A stretch of DNA of 64,000 nt from Mucilaginibacter sp. PAMC 26640 (GTDB lineage: Bacteria > Bacteroidota > Bacteroidia > Sphingobacteriales > Sphingobacteriaceae), in contig CP014773.1 in NCBI GenBank assembly GCA_001596135.1, positions 558,001-622,000 on the forward strand, given 5' to 3'. Below are positions 9,049 to 17,039 of this stretch, in pieces. A program made the position numbers and the translations under genes. How positions within the stretch are numbered: the stretch's first letter is position 1; each line of letters starts with the position of its first letter. The notes beneath the pieces were generated by a model. That model was given only the letters and a program-made list of their open reading frames with translations. It did not search any database and was not told the DNA's origin.

Positions 9049-9605
9049 TTTACCAGCAATTGGCGGTTAGCGGAATGCTGGGAACTAATATTTATAGATC
9101 CCGAGGCTATTTGTCTGGCGATTTAGGCGTATATACTGTGATAGACGCTAAAGGTAATATCGTTAGCCAAATGACAAACGCCTTGGGTGATGATTCTTAT
9201 AGTTGTTAAGCGGCTTTGTACGAATATTTAAATGACTTGACGATAGCTCATCGTTCAGAAATACCACTTTCTGCGATTTTTCGACATCAAATTGATTTTG
9301 CAGATGGATTCATAAACGCTCCTTTTGTTGGATTTTCGCCGTCCACGGCTGTATCAAAAGGATTACTTACGGCAGGAATAGCCGAAAGTTTCTTAAAGGT
9401 GCCTGGGAAAACTCCCGAATCAATAGCTGCAGTTATTACAGGACGGGCACTAGGAATAGCTGGAGTCGCGTTTACTGCTTATTCGGCCTACAAACAAAAT
9501 GGGTATATTACGATTGAGGATGGAGCAAAATTAATTATTGGAGTGGCTTTAATGGCATGGTCAGTTGGTTGGGTCACGTTAGGATACGCGGGCTTGGATA
9601 TTTGA
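9033..9605 (+). pseudogene. Toxin-tip-like remnant with internal stop
   Basis: One reading frame stays open from the direct repeat to 9605, apart from a single TAA at 9207-9209 (...LGDDSYSC-stop-AALYEYLND...). The N-terminal part is soluble-looking (GDLGVYTVIDAKGNIVSQM). The C-terminal 90 residues have alternating hydrophobic segments (AVITGRALGIAGVAFTAYSA, LIIGVALMAWSVGWVTLGYA), typical of the C-terminal variable tips of RHS or other polymorphic toxins. No RHS core is attached and no start codon belongs to it. It is immediately followed by a small membrane protein with the look of an immunity gene. I read it as an orphan toxin tip left by recombination. A TTG at 9216 could in principle restart the downstream part. 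Confidence 0.6.
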
Positions 9606-9686
9606 ACAGAAACAATTACTGGAACATCAATCACTGTCAGATCGGTAATTTATTGATGAAGCGATAAAAAGATGGTAGTTTTAAGT

Positions 9687-10082
9687 ATGAAATCAATTTT
9701 TGATTATAGCTATTATAGGCTAGCCAAATTATTTTATTCTTACGAGGGGGGGGAGAGTTCCCGAGCTATAGTAATCCTTAGTGCGCTGCAAACGATGCCA
9801 ATTAGTGCCACCGTAGAGTACTTGATTACTGTCATTCTTAATAAAAAACAGATTTATGTTAATTCTATGGTAATCTTTCTAGTCTTGTTTATTTTTCCTT
9901 TCGCTGGGTTAACAGTTTATAACACATTAAGATATTTAAAAAATTATGAAAATTTGAAATTATACTGGGAACCCCAAAGTGTGGAAAGAAAAATTATCTA
10001 TGATGTTATCTTTTTGGGCTCTTCAGTTTTGCTAATTTTTTATTTTGCTATAAGTACAAAATATTTATTCCTACTTAAGTAA
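9687..10082 (+). CDS. Immunity-like three-helix membrane protein
   Basis: About 131 residues, strongly AT-rich, with three predicted TM helices (about 25-50, 57-80 and 105-125; segments MVIFLVLFIFPFAGLTVY and IIYDVIFLGSSVLLIFYFA). An ATG 15 bp upstream (9672) is an alternative start. It has no recognised domain. Its place directly downstream of a toxin-tip remnant and directly upstream of an RHS core fragment is the usual position of a cognate immunity gene. Base composition differs from the flanking chromosome, which fits horizontal exchange. Function is inferred from context only. Confidence 0.6.
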   Translation: MKSIFDYSYYRLAKLFYSYEGGESSRAIVILSALQTMPISATVEYLITVILNKKQIYVNSMVIFLVLFIFPFAGLTVYNTLRYLKNYENLKLYWEPQSVERKIIYDVIFLGSSVLLIFYFAISTKYLFLLK

Positions 10083-10083
10083 A

Positions 10084-11004
10084 TTTTACAAACTTACAGC
10101 GGTTGCCGATAACGCAGCTAATGCTGCTGCGGGTGGTTTTAAGGTTTTTGCGGGCGGTAGTGCCGCGGGGGCTTATGATTATGATGCAAGCGGCAATCTT
10201 AAAACCGATCCGTATAAATATTTGGGCATCACTTACAATATTCTGAACCGTACGGATGTGATCACCATGAACAGTGTTGCCGGGCGTAATATCAAATATA
10301 CGTACGATGCGGGCGGCGTGCTGATCAGGAAACAGCAGTACGATGTGATTAACGGCACAACGACATTAAAAACGACGGATTACATCGACGGGTTTATTTA
10401 TACGTACGGCGTGCTGGCTTATTTTGGTATGCCGGAAGGCAGGGTACTGAACACCGGCGGAACATTGAAGCCGGAGTATGTGATCACCGACCAGCAGGGC
10501 AACGCCAGGATCAGTCTCCAAGAGAATAATGGCGTTGCAAAGGTTACGAAGGAGAACAGTTATTACGGCTTTGGCATGACACTCGCCAATAGCCCGGTTG
10601 CGCTGCCAACCACACCCAATAAAAACCTCTATAACGGTGGCAGCGAGTGGCAGAACGATTACAGCAACCTGCCGGACCTTCAGCAAACCTTTTATCGAAA
10701 CTATGACGCAGTTTTAGGTAGATTTGTTGCGAGTGATCCAATGGCGGAAAGTACCGCTAATTTGAGTGGCTACCAATATGGGAATGATAATCCCATTATG
10801 TATAATGATCCGTTAGGTGATAGAGCGGATTATGTTCTTGGCACATTAAATGATTTGACATCTTTTATAGTAATTGAAGGCAATGTTAGTTCTGTAGTCG
10901 GGTTCTTAGGAGCAACAAATGGGATAGATAGAGCAGCAAATGCTATTTTATACGTAAGTAACTATTACACAAACTATTTAGATGCAAGCACCTATAAAAA
11001 GTAA
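10084..11004 (+). pseudogene. RHS-repeat core C-terminal fragment plus short toxin tip
   Basis: The frame opens right after the stop of the upstream immunity-like gene, and RHS homology begins at once (FYKLTAVADNAAN...YDYDASGNLKTDPYKY), so the N-terminal several hundred residues of YD repeats are missing. The RHS-associated core is recognisable: ITYNILNRTDVI, YVITDQQGNARISLQ, and the terminal FYRNYDAVLGRFVASDPMAE...GYQYGNDNPIMYNDPLGD. After the DPLGD border (about 10822) comes a 60-residue tip (RADYVLGTLNDLTSF...) that I do not recognise and which is shorter than most toxin tips. Base composition shifts to AT-rich near 10700. A TTG at 10222 could start translation, but with no export module this is a broken gene. 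Confidence 0.8.
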
Positions 11005-11038
11005 GATTACACAAGGGTTTCTAGAGCGTATTCTTAAG

Positions 11039-11479
11039 ATGGAAAAAAGTTTCACTTTTGAAACAATTTTCTATATATTTTTAGGAATATGTGTCGGCTT
11101 ATTGATGTGGGGCAGAGACACTAGCGGATTATTCTTTTTCTGGGTGATAGGTCTATTCGGAATAATTACGTTTTTCATTTATTGGAGTGCGTTCCGAACT
11201 TCCGATATCGTTAATCGAACTATAGTTCAATTAGAATTAACTGATGATGAAGTTATATTTACAACGGCAAATTTTACTTTGTTTTCATTTTATACCAAAA
11301 AGGAAATAAAATTGACAGTGAAAAAAAATGAGCTTAATTTGAAAGTCACGTACTATCCTTTAGAGAAAGTATTTAATTATAACGGTCGTGTTTTAAAAGT
11401 GATGCTTTATGAAAAAGAATTGTATCTTCTCAATGGATTTTTTGATCAGGAATTGCATGAAATTTTAAAGGGAATATAA
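11039..11479 (+). CDS. Immunity-like membrane protein paired with the RHS tip
   Basis: 146 residues, AT-rich. Two adjacent TM helices (about 10-27 and 32-50; FYIFLGICVGLLMWG, GLFFFWVIGLFGIITFFIYW) are followed by a soluble beta-rich domain (ELTDDEVIFTTANFTLFSFY...) resembling the PH-like half of small bacterial membrane proteins. The start at 11039 lies 34 bp after the RHS tip stop; the frame could extend 19 codons upstream into the tip gene. Toxin-tip then immunity is the standard gene order in RHS loci, which is the basis for the call. No named immunity family is assigned. Confidence 0.6.
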   Translation: MEKSFTFETIFYIFLGICVGLLMWGRDTSGLFFFWVIGLFGIITFFIYWSAFRTSDIVNRTIVQLELTDDEVIFTTANFTLFSFYTKKEIKLTVKKNELNLKVTYYPLEKVFNYNGRVLKVMLYEKELYLLNGFFDQELHEILKGI

Positions 11480-11640
11480 ATTAGGTTTTTCAGATGCAGG
11501 GTAAATATATCCCTAAGCTGGCGCACGGCTGTGGCATGTGTTAAGAAAGTGTTCGAGAGTTTATGCTGCCGCTACCGCAAGCGTTTTTTCGCTGCCGCAA
11601 GCCTCCCGGCTTGTGGCCCGCATGCAAATTATCCGTCTCT

Positions 11641-11795
11641 GCAAAGGCTTCGCATGCCCGCGCAGCTCAGCGATAGGGATGGTAAGGGTTTAGCCACTGT
11701 GCGGCAGGAAGCGAGCCGGGTAAAGTGGCCGGAGCAAAGCGGAGCCCTGAACAGCCCGGGCCGGAGGCATCGCCATTATTCTCTGAAACGATAAC
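11641..11795 (+). repeat. Right, longer copy of the dispersed repeat
   Basis: Contains the 41-bp block (11669-11709) shared with 9008-9048 and extends through GGAGCCCTGAACAGCCCGGG, which recurs in degenerate form, inverted, at 34160-34250. The reading frame across it is an accident of composition. The rest of the gap 11480-11838 holds degenerate repeat-like sequence rich in GCCGC/TGCCGC words and no gene. Confidence 0.7.
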
Positions 11796-11838
11796 CTGCT
11801 TTATCTGCACATCTGAAATTTGCACATCAGCACATCCA

Positions 11839-13041
11839 CTACTTTCCTTTCCAAAACGCGGTGCCAGGGTGGAACTGCTTCCACGAACGCCAGTATTCCT
11901 GGTAGGATTGTATAGCGGTGAGTTGTTTGCCTTTATTGGGGCCGCTTATACAAGTACCGGTGCGATCCCATACGGACGAGGTTTCTTCATCGGCAAGGCA
12001 ATTATTCTTATACATTTTAAAATGCAGCAGCTTGCCGTCTACCCGGCGGCCCCAGGTATGAAAGCTGAGCTGGTCATCTTCAACGGCGATGACGAGCGAG
12101 GCGCCGTTCACCGTATCATTTAAAACCCGTTGCTTCACCAAATGCCGCCAATCGTAGGCCTTGGCTTGTCCGTTGGCGATTATGCCCACCATCCAGCTTT
12201 TGTTTATAAGCGAATCCTTGTTTTTAAGGCTACTGTCCTTATCCACAGCCTGCTTGCTGTCATAGTCTTTCAGATCGTTGTAGTCTTCGGCGTACTTACC
12301 GTCTGGCTGCATAATTAGGGAGGCCGGATATTTGTTTAGCCAGGCTTCCAGCGCCATTTGTTCATTGGGTATCTCCTGTAAGTGCTGCCCTTGCAGGGGA
12401 CCAACAGCAGCAACCCCGGTAGCCTGGTACCACCATGACCCGGTAGTTTCATCTTCTATAATCGCATTGTAGTGCCGTGCGCCTACCAGCCGGAAGGTTT
12501 GCGCCGTGCCTTCCATAACCGGGTCATAAACCCGGCCGGTGCGGCACATAGTGCAATAAGTTACCAAAACAGGTTTGCCACCTATGCTATCCTGCACTTT
12601 ATGGTGATAGCCCAGGTAAACAATTGGGTAGGCTTTTGCTACACCGTTGTGCACCACGCCAATAACCAGGTACCGCTGCGGAACCTTACTTTGCAAACCA
12701 TTGGCAAACCGCGGTTTCAGCGTTTCTTTAAACATAACCTCAGCCTTAAACAGGTAGTCAGTAAAGTAAAAGCTCAGCAGGCACAAGGCCAGCACGCTCA
12801 GCTTTACGATCTTGTTCGTCCGGGTATTTCTGTTAAAAAAAACAATGATATAGGCAGCGATGATAACCACGCCGATAATCCGCAGGGGCAGCACCGCCGC
12901 CTCTAAATAATAGCAAAGGGTAATTGCTTCTATATTTTGACTGCCGGGAAACGGCATTAACAAATAAGCATGCACCAGGCCAGGAAAAACAAGCAACAGG
13001 ATGCCAGTCCAAAAAAGCCATGGTTTATTTATAGTGTTCAT
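11839..13041 (-). CDS. DUF3179 domain membrane protein
   Basis: 400 residues. Three N-terminal TM helices (about 9-30, 45-68, 78-95) are followed by a large extracytoplasmic DUF3179 domain. The family signature is the segment VTYCTMCRTGRVYDPVMEG with its paired cysteines, followed by the RLVGARHYNAIIEDETTGSWW stretch and a second half containing WDRTGTCISG. Biochemical function of DUF3179 is not established; the cysteines could bind metal or be redox active. It is transcribed away from the FrnE-like thiol oxidoreductase at 13228, which shares the intergenic region, but a functional link is only suggestive. Confidence 0.85.
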   Translation of the reverse strand: MNTINKPWLFWTGILLLVFPGLVHAYLLMPFPGSQNIEAITLCYYLEAAVLPLRIIGVVIIAAYIIVFFNRNTRTNKIVKLSVLALCLLSFYFTDYLFKAEVMFKETLKPRFANGLQSKVPQRYLVIGVVHNGVAKAYPIVYLGYHHKVQDSIGGKPVLVTYCTMCRTGRVYDPVMEGTAQTFRLVGARHYNAIIEDETTGSWWYQATGVAAVGPLQGQHLQEIPNEQMALEAWLNKYPASLIMQPDGKYAEDYNDLKDYDSKQAVDKDSSLKNKDSLINKSWMVGIIANGQAKAYDWRHLVKQRVLNDTVNGASLVIAVEDDQLSFHTWGRRVDGKLLHFKMYKNNCLADEETSSVWDRTGTCISGPNKGKQLTAIQSYQEYWRSWKQFHPGTAFWKGK

Positions 13042-13227
13042 TGATGGGGTAAGGCTTATCTAAGTATTGGTTAACTAGGTTTCAGTGACTAAGTTATAAA
13101 AAATAGCCTACCTTTCAACATCCCGTGAGGAGCTGGCAGTAATTAGTACATTCTGCGATAATTTTACGCTACCCTTACCCCAATTTTGCCAACATACTAT
13201 ACCTTTAGCCTGTAAAATTAAACGAGC

Positions 13228-13932
13228 ATGAAAGTTGAGATCTGGAGCGATGTGATGTGTCCTTTTTGTTATATCGGCAAACGCCGTTTTGAGGATGCGT
13301 TACAGCAGTTTGATCATAAAGAACAGGTAGAAATTGAATGGAAAAGCTTTCAGCTGAACCCGGATATGCAAACGGACCCGTCGGTAAACATTAGTCAGTA
13401 TTTGGCCGATGTAAAAGGCTGGACGCTGGAATATGCCCAAAACATGAATGCCCATGTTACCGAAATGGCTGCAGAAGTTGGCCTGACCTATGATTTTGAC
13501 AGGGCTGTAGTAGCTAACAGCTTTAAGGCGCACCGATTTACACACTTTGCCAAACAACACGGCCTGGGTGATGCGGCAGAGGAGGCCCTTTTTAAAGCTT
13601 ATTTTACTTTGGGAAAAAATACCGATGATATTGACACGCTGGCAGGCTTGGGAGAAGAGATAGGCCTTGATCGCGATGAGGTGATAGGCGTGCTGGGGAG
13701 CAATGCTTTCGCCGATGACGTGAAACATGACATTGCTGAAGCCGGTGAGTTAGGTATCCGCGGCGTGCCTTTTTTTGTAATGAACGGTAAATACGCAGTA
13801 TCTGGCGCCCAGGCGGTGCCGGTGTTTACACAAACACTTGACAAAGCTTTTGAAGAGTGGACACAGGAGCAGAAAACAACTGGATTTGAAACCATTGAGG
13901 GCCCAACCTGTGGCCCGGATGGCGACTGCTAA
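13228..13932 (+). CDS. DsbA family oxidoreductase, FrnE-like
   Basis: 234-residue cytoplasmic thioredoxin-fold protein (no signal peptide). The redox motif is CPFC (Cys11/Cys14) in WSDVMCPFCYIGKRRFE. A helical insertion follows, then the cis-Pro segment GIRGVPFFVMNGKYAVSGAQ near the C-terminus, typical of FrnE and 2-hydroxychromene-2-carboxylate isomerase-like DsbA proteins. The C-terminal tail carries two extra cysteines (GPTCGPDGDC), a feature reported in FrnE proteins as a second redox pair. Likely role: cytosolic disulfide exchange or oxidative stress. Confidence 0.9.
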   Translation: MKVEIWSDVMCPFCYIGKRRFEDALQQFDHKEQVEIEWKSFQLNPDMQTDPSVNISQYLADVKGWTLEYAQNMNAHVTEMAAEVGLTYDFDRAVVANSFKAHRFTHFAKQHGLGDAAEEALFKAYFTLGKNTDDIDTLAGLGEEIGLDRDEVIGVLGSNAFADDVKHDIAEAGELGIRGVPFFVMNGKYAVSGAQAVPVFTQTLDKAFEEWTQEQKTTGFETIEGPTCGPDGDC

Positions 13933-13992
13933 ACCTATTTTATATTATTGCCGGCACATTTTAATTGTTACGAAATAATTTCCATAATTTAG

Positions 13993-14094
13993 GGCAAGAA
14001 CGACGGAACCTTTCCGCTTTTGCACGAAAGATTGGAAGATGACGATGGTGTTTTGCACAAAGATGTAGTAAGCTCATTTAACATTAAAAAGTAA
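13993..14094 (+). pseudogene. C-terminal remnant of an unidentified protein
   Basis: A 33-codon open stretch without a start, closed upstream by TAG, reads NDGTFPLLHERLEDDDGVLH followed by KDVVSSFNIKK and a stop. It is acidic then ends in a basic tail as real C-termini do, and sits in the 268-bp gap between the FrnE-like gene and the MFS gene. I do not recognise the parent. Chance cannot be excluded. Confidence 0.3.
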
Positions 14095-14153
14095 TACCTG
14101 CCATTAAAGCTTATTTTTAAATGCTGTAATTTTAATTATTTAAATTTAGATGC

Positions 14154-14161
14154 TACATTTG
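14154..14161 (+). promoter_or_regulatory. -7 box (TACATTTG) for the MFS gene
   Basis: Exact TAnnTTTG match. Predicted start of transcription near 14168 gives a leader of about 33 nt before the TTG start at 14201. The AT-rich upstream stretch has no clear -33 element. Confidence 0.5.
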
Positions 14162-14200
14162 TACCTTAGTGTTAATAGTACACTTTGATAATTACAGAAT

Positions 14201-15349
14201 TTGGAAACCGCAGCGCCCCTATATAATCATTCCCGAACCACATTACGTATTGCCGTAGCCGCTATGTTTTTCATGGCCGGGCTCAGCTTTTCCAGCTGGG
14301 CATCGCGTATAGCAACCGTTCAGCAAACACTCGACCTGTCGGATGCTGCTTTGGGCGGTGTGTTGTTTGCCCTGCCGGTTGGTTTAATGTGTTCCCTGCC
14401 TTTTTCCGGCTGGATCATCACCCGGATCGGCAGCCGGAATTTGCTCATTTCGGCATTAATTGTATATGCCTGCTGCCTGGTTACTTTAGGGCTGGCCCAA
14501 AACACCTTTCAACTTATTATTTGCCTGCTCTTTTTTGGCTTTAGCAGCAATGCGGTAAATATCTCGGTAAACACCCAGGCGGTTGCCGCCGAAGAATTAT
14601 ACGGTCGGCCCATTCTTGCGTCGTTCCACGGCTTATGGAGCCTGGCGGGCTTCACCGGGGCGGGGATCGGTACCTTTATGATCAGCAGAGGTATCATCCC
14701 GCTGTATCATTTTACGTTAATACTAGCAATCATCGTAGTAGTTACAATCATCACCACGGGGTATTTAAAAAACGACAAGGTAGCCAACTCGGGGCCGGTT
14801 TTTGTAATGCCGGATAACTCGCTCATCAAATTGGGAGCTATTGCTTTTTGTTCGATGATCTGCGAAGGTGCCATGTTCGACTGGAGCGTGATCTACTTTA
14901 AAAAAGTAGTGATGGCCGATGTGGCATGGGTAGGTACCGGCTTCACGGCTTTTATGTTTACCATGGCCGGCGGCCGCTTTATAGCCGACTGGTTTGCAAA
15001 CAAATTCGGGCTAAAGCGCACCATGCAGCTTAGCGGGATGCTGACTGCTATCGGCCTGCTAATCGCGGTGATCTTCCCGCACCTCTACACGGCGCTGATT
15101 GGCTTCCTGTTTGTTGGAGCAGGGGTATCATCGGTTGTGCCGATGGTGTATAGTGCCGCAGGTAAATCTAAAACCATGTCGCCGGGTGTGGCGCTGGCTG
15201 CGGTATCTACCATCGGTTTTATGGGCTTTCTAATTGGCCCGCCAATGATTGGCTTCATTGCCGGTTTAGCCAGCTTGAGGGCATCATTTACGCTGATCGC
15301 CATGATGGGGGTTTGCGTAACCATTGTATCAACCAAGGCAAAGATCTAA
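14201..15349 (+). CDS. MFS transporter (YbjJ/fucose-permease-like)
   Basis: 382 residues with about 12 hydrophobic segments. Segments such as FMAGLSFSSWASRIATVQQ (helix 1 and following loop) and VLFALPVGLMCSLPFSGWII fit the YbjJ/FucP-like MFS branch. Substrate unknown. Translation appears to start at TTG 14201; the first ATG in frame would remove most of helix 1. The stop overlaps by 4 bp the end of the convergent small gene at 15346. Confidence 0.85.
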   Translation: METAAPLYNHSRTTLRIAVAAMFFMAGLSFSSWASRIATVQQTLDLSDAALGGVLFALPVGLMCSLPFSGWIITRIGSRNLLISALIVYACCLVTLGLAQNTFQLIICLLFFGFSSNAVNISVNTQAVAAEELYGRPILASFHGLWSLAGFTGAGIGTFMISRGIIPLYHFTLILAIIVVVTIITTGYLKNDKVANSGPVFVMPDNSLIKLGAIAFCSMICEGAMFDWSVIYFKKVVMADVAWVGTGFTAFMFTMAGGRFIADWFANKFGLKRTMQLSGMLTAIGLLIAVIFPHLYTALIGFLFVGAGVSSVVPMVYSAAGKSKTMSPGVALAAVSTIGFMGFLIGPPMIGFIAGLASLRASFTLIAMMGVCVTIVSTKAKI

Positions 15350-15615
15350 GCCTTATTTAAATCATCATTCCCGGGATTTAAAATGTATTCAAAGTTTTCG
15401 TGACCGTTATGGAAATGAAATTTAAGCCGCTCTTTTGGTACTTCGATATCCAGCGATATGGCAGCAAGGGTTTGCGGCAAATTATCGCGGATCAGTTTCA
15501 GATCGGTAACATTGGGCATGGTGATATTGATATCATCGCCGCTTGGCTCAATTTGCCAGTCTTTTAAATTAGCGGCATTTAAAACATCGATCCATTTTTG
15601 CTGATAGGTATTCAT
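15346..15615 (-). CDS. Small soluble hypothetical protein
   Basis: 89 residues, acidic, no signal or TM segment. Pattern DWQIEPSGDDINITMPNVTD...KFHFHNGHENFEYILNPG suggests a small alpha/beta fold with a His-rich beta hairpin. No family recognised. It converges on the MFS gene with a 4-bp overlap of the two stops. Supported by ATG start and codon usage like its neighbours. Confidence 0.6.
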   Translation of the reverse strand: MNTYQQKWIDVLNAANLKDWQIEPSGDDINITMPNVTDLKLIRDNLPQTLAAISLDIEVPKERLKFHFHNGHENFEYILNPGNDDLNKA

Positions 15616-15704
15616 AAGCTCGTAGATAGTTATGCTTAGGGAACAGCCTTATTGGGAGAAAGTTTTGGATCCGTTTAATGCATGGCCGTTTATTGTATCA
15701 AAAA

Positions 15705-15834
15705 GGACGCTAAGAAGGACACGGAGTGCACAAAGCTTTTAGTTAATATAAGCAATGCAGTTTCGTTTTAGAATTAATAAATCCCATACCCAATCTTTGT
15801 GCTCCTTTGCGAAAACTTCGTATTCTTTGCGTTA
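15705..15834. repeat. Imperfect inverted repeat of the GCAAAG type
   Basis: Left arm 15705-15735 (GGACGCTAAGAAGGACACGG then AGTGCACAAAG) and right arm 15795-15834 are related as inverted copies: the reverse complement of the right arm reads AACGCAAAGAATACGAAG... then GGAGCACAAAG. They are separated by about 60 bp of AT-rich sequence. Elements with this word structure (CGCAAAG, CACAAAG) are common as intergenic inverted repeats in many bacteria. No gene lies in 15616-15854. Confidence 0.6.
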
Positions 15835-15854
15835 CTGGCGCGACAGTCAACCCG

Positions 15855-16355
15855 CTACTTATTCAGCTGTCTCAGCTCGGTTTTGAGCTCCTGCACCTGC
15901 TGCTGTGCCTGCCTGTTCTCCAGGTAAAAGTAAATGGCACAGCCTAAAAAAATCTTGCCTAAAACAAACACGGCTGCAAAAACCCATTTCCATGCTTTAT
16001 GCACTTTCATGTGGTTCGATTCTGCCTCTACCTCTATAAAATGGGGCCCGCTGTTCTGATTAAAATTATTGTGGTTGTTATCTTCTTTTTCTGCGTTAAA
16101 GGCTTCGGGGTTGTATTCTGGGCGCAGGATGAGTTCGTCTATCGTGTCAGAGATCTTATCCCAGGTACGGGCGGGCGGTGCCACAGCCATGTGCCGGGCC
16201 AGGTTTTCCATATCCAGCTCCAGCTGCTGCAAGGCAAAATTCACCTCAGGATATTTAACCTTCATGTACATCAGTTCACGGGTCTCCGCTTCGGTTGCAG
16301 AACCCGTTACATAGGCTTCTAAAATGCCGCTATCTATGTATTCTTGCTGTATCAT
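15855..16355 (-). CDS. Anti-sigma factor (RskA-like, single TM)
   Basis: 166 residues. The N-terminal cytoplasmic domain contains the start IDSGILEAYVTGSATEAETRE, typical of anti-sigma domains that bind ECF-like factors. A TM helix follows at about 118-140 (WVFAAVFVLGKIFLGCAIYFY), then a short periplasmic coiled coil (QAQQQVQELKTELRQLNK). It overlaps the upstream sigma-like gene by 26 bp, which argues for translational coupling. Expected role: membrane tethering of the sigma partner. The periplasmic part is unusually short compared with RskA proteins that carry a large C-terminal domain, so the input signal is unclear. Confidence 0.8.
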   Translation of the reverse strand: MIQQEYIDSGILEAYVTGSATEAETRELMYMKVKYPEVNFALQQLELDMENLARHMAVAPPARTWDKISDTIDELILRPEYNPEAFNAEKEDNNHNNFNQNSGPHFIEVEAESNHMKVHKAWKWVFAAVFVLGKIFLGCAIYFYLENRQAQQQVQELKTELRQLNK

Positions 16356-16803
16356 TACGCTGGTTTCTGATGATGTTAAAAGATTCCTTTAAAATCCGCC
16401 TGATTGCGTCCTCAGGTTTGTTGAGTTCTGCAGCCAGTATTGCCGTGCTTTTACCGTGGTAATGCATCCCGCAAAAAACATGCTGCTGCTCTGGTGCCAT
16501 CTGTTCGATGAATCTGTTGCCTTGAATCACCGCTTTCGCCGGTGCGGTATCTTCATTGGTACATTCTTCAATGGTAGCCGTGAATTTGGCCAGTTTCTTC
16601 CGGGCAATCTTTTGTAAGTTACAGAACGTGTTTGCACCCTGCTTTGTTATCGCCTGGATGTCGTCGAATTGCAATTCATTAAAAATATCTACCAGGTATT
16701 GCTCTGCTATGGCTTTCGTTTTTACAACTTCAAGCAAGTAGCCTAGCAGCATATTAGCGTAACTATTATACAAACTTTGTTTAGTTTGCACACCAGCCGG
16801 CAT
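16330..16803 (-). CDS. ECF-type RNA polymerase sigma factor, divergent
   Basis: About 157 residues from ATG 16803; a TTG 33 bp upstream is an alternative. The N-terminal half matches region 2-like helices (YNSYANMLLGYLLEVVKTKAIAEQYLVDIFNEL). The C-terminal half has a region 4-like helix-turn-helix (APEQQHVFCGMHYHGKSTAILAAELNKPEDAIRRILKES). The sequence is divergent from classical ECF factors, so the call leans on its overlap with an anti-sigma gene. Target promoters are unknown. Confidence 0.75.
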   Translation of the reverse strand: MPAGVQTKQSLYNSYANMLLGYLLEVVKTKAIAEQYLVDIFNELQFDDIQAITKQGANTFCNLQKIARKKLAKFTATIEECTNEDTAPAKAVIQGNRFIEQMAPEQQHVFCGMHYHGKSTAILAAELNKPEDAIRRILKESFNIIRNQRNDTARIHR

Positions 16804-17039
16804 CGTTTGGTTTAAGTTTGGTAACTGCGGTTTCAAATTAGATGAGATAATTATATGCAGGGATCTAACGCAAAATATAAAAATATTTACCGCCTAATAT
16901 ATTAACAAAACACAACAATTTAGTTAAAAATTTTTCGCAGAAAATATTATATAGGTATCTGCTAGGGTAATTACCTCTCCTCAACGTTAAAAATAGTTAA
17001 ATTTATAAGCACCCGCCCAAAATTTATTAGTTTTAAACC

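Noticed and set aside
8885..9070. A frame overlapping the end of the heavy-metal lipoprotein
   Set aside because: It overlaps a well-supported gene and then reads the 41-bp repeat; nothing protein-like is seen in it.
11531..11794. An 87-codon open frame across the repeat
   Set aside because: It reads through the dispersed repeat shared with 9008 and 34160, with no domain or plausible start context.
9008..11795. Insertion sequence or integrative element around the RHS remnant
   Set aside because: No transposase, integrase or terminal inverted repeats are present; only the direct repeats support mobility.
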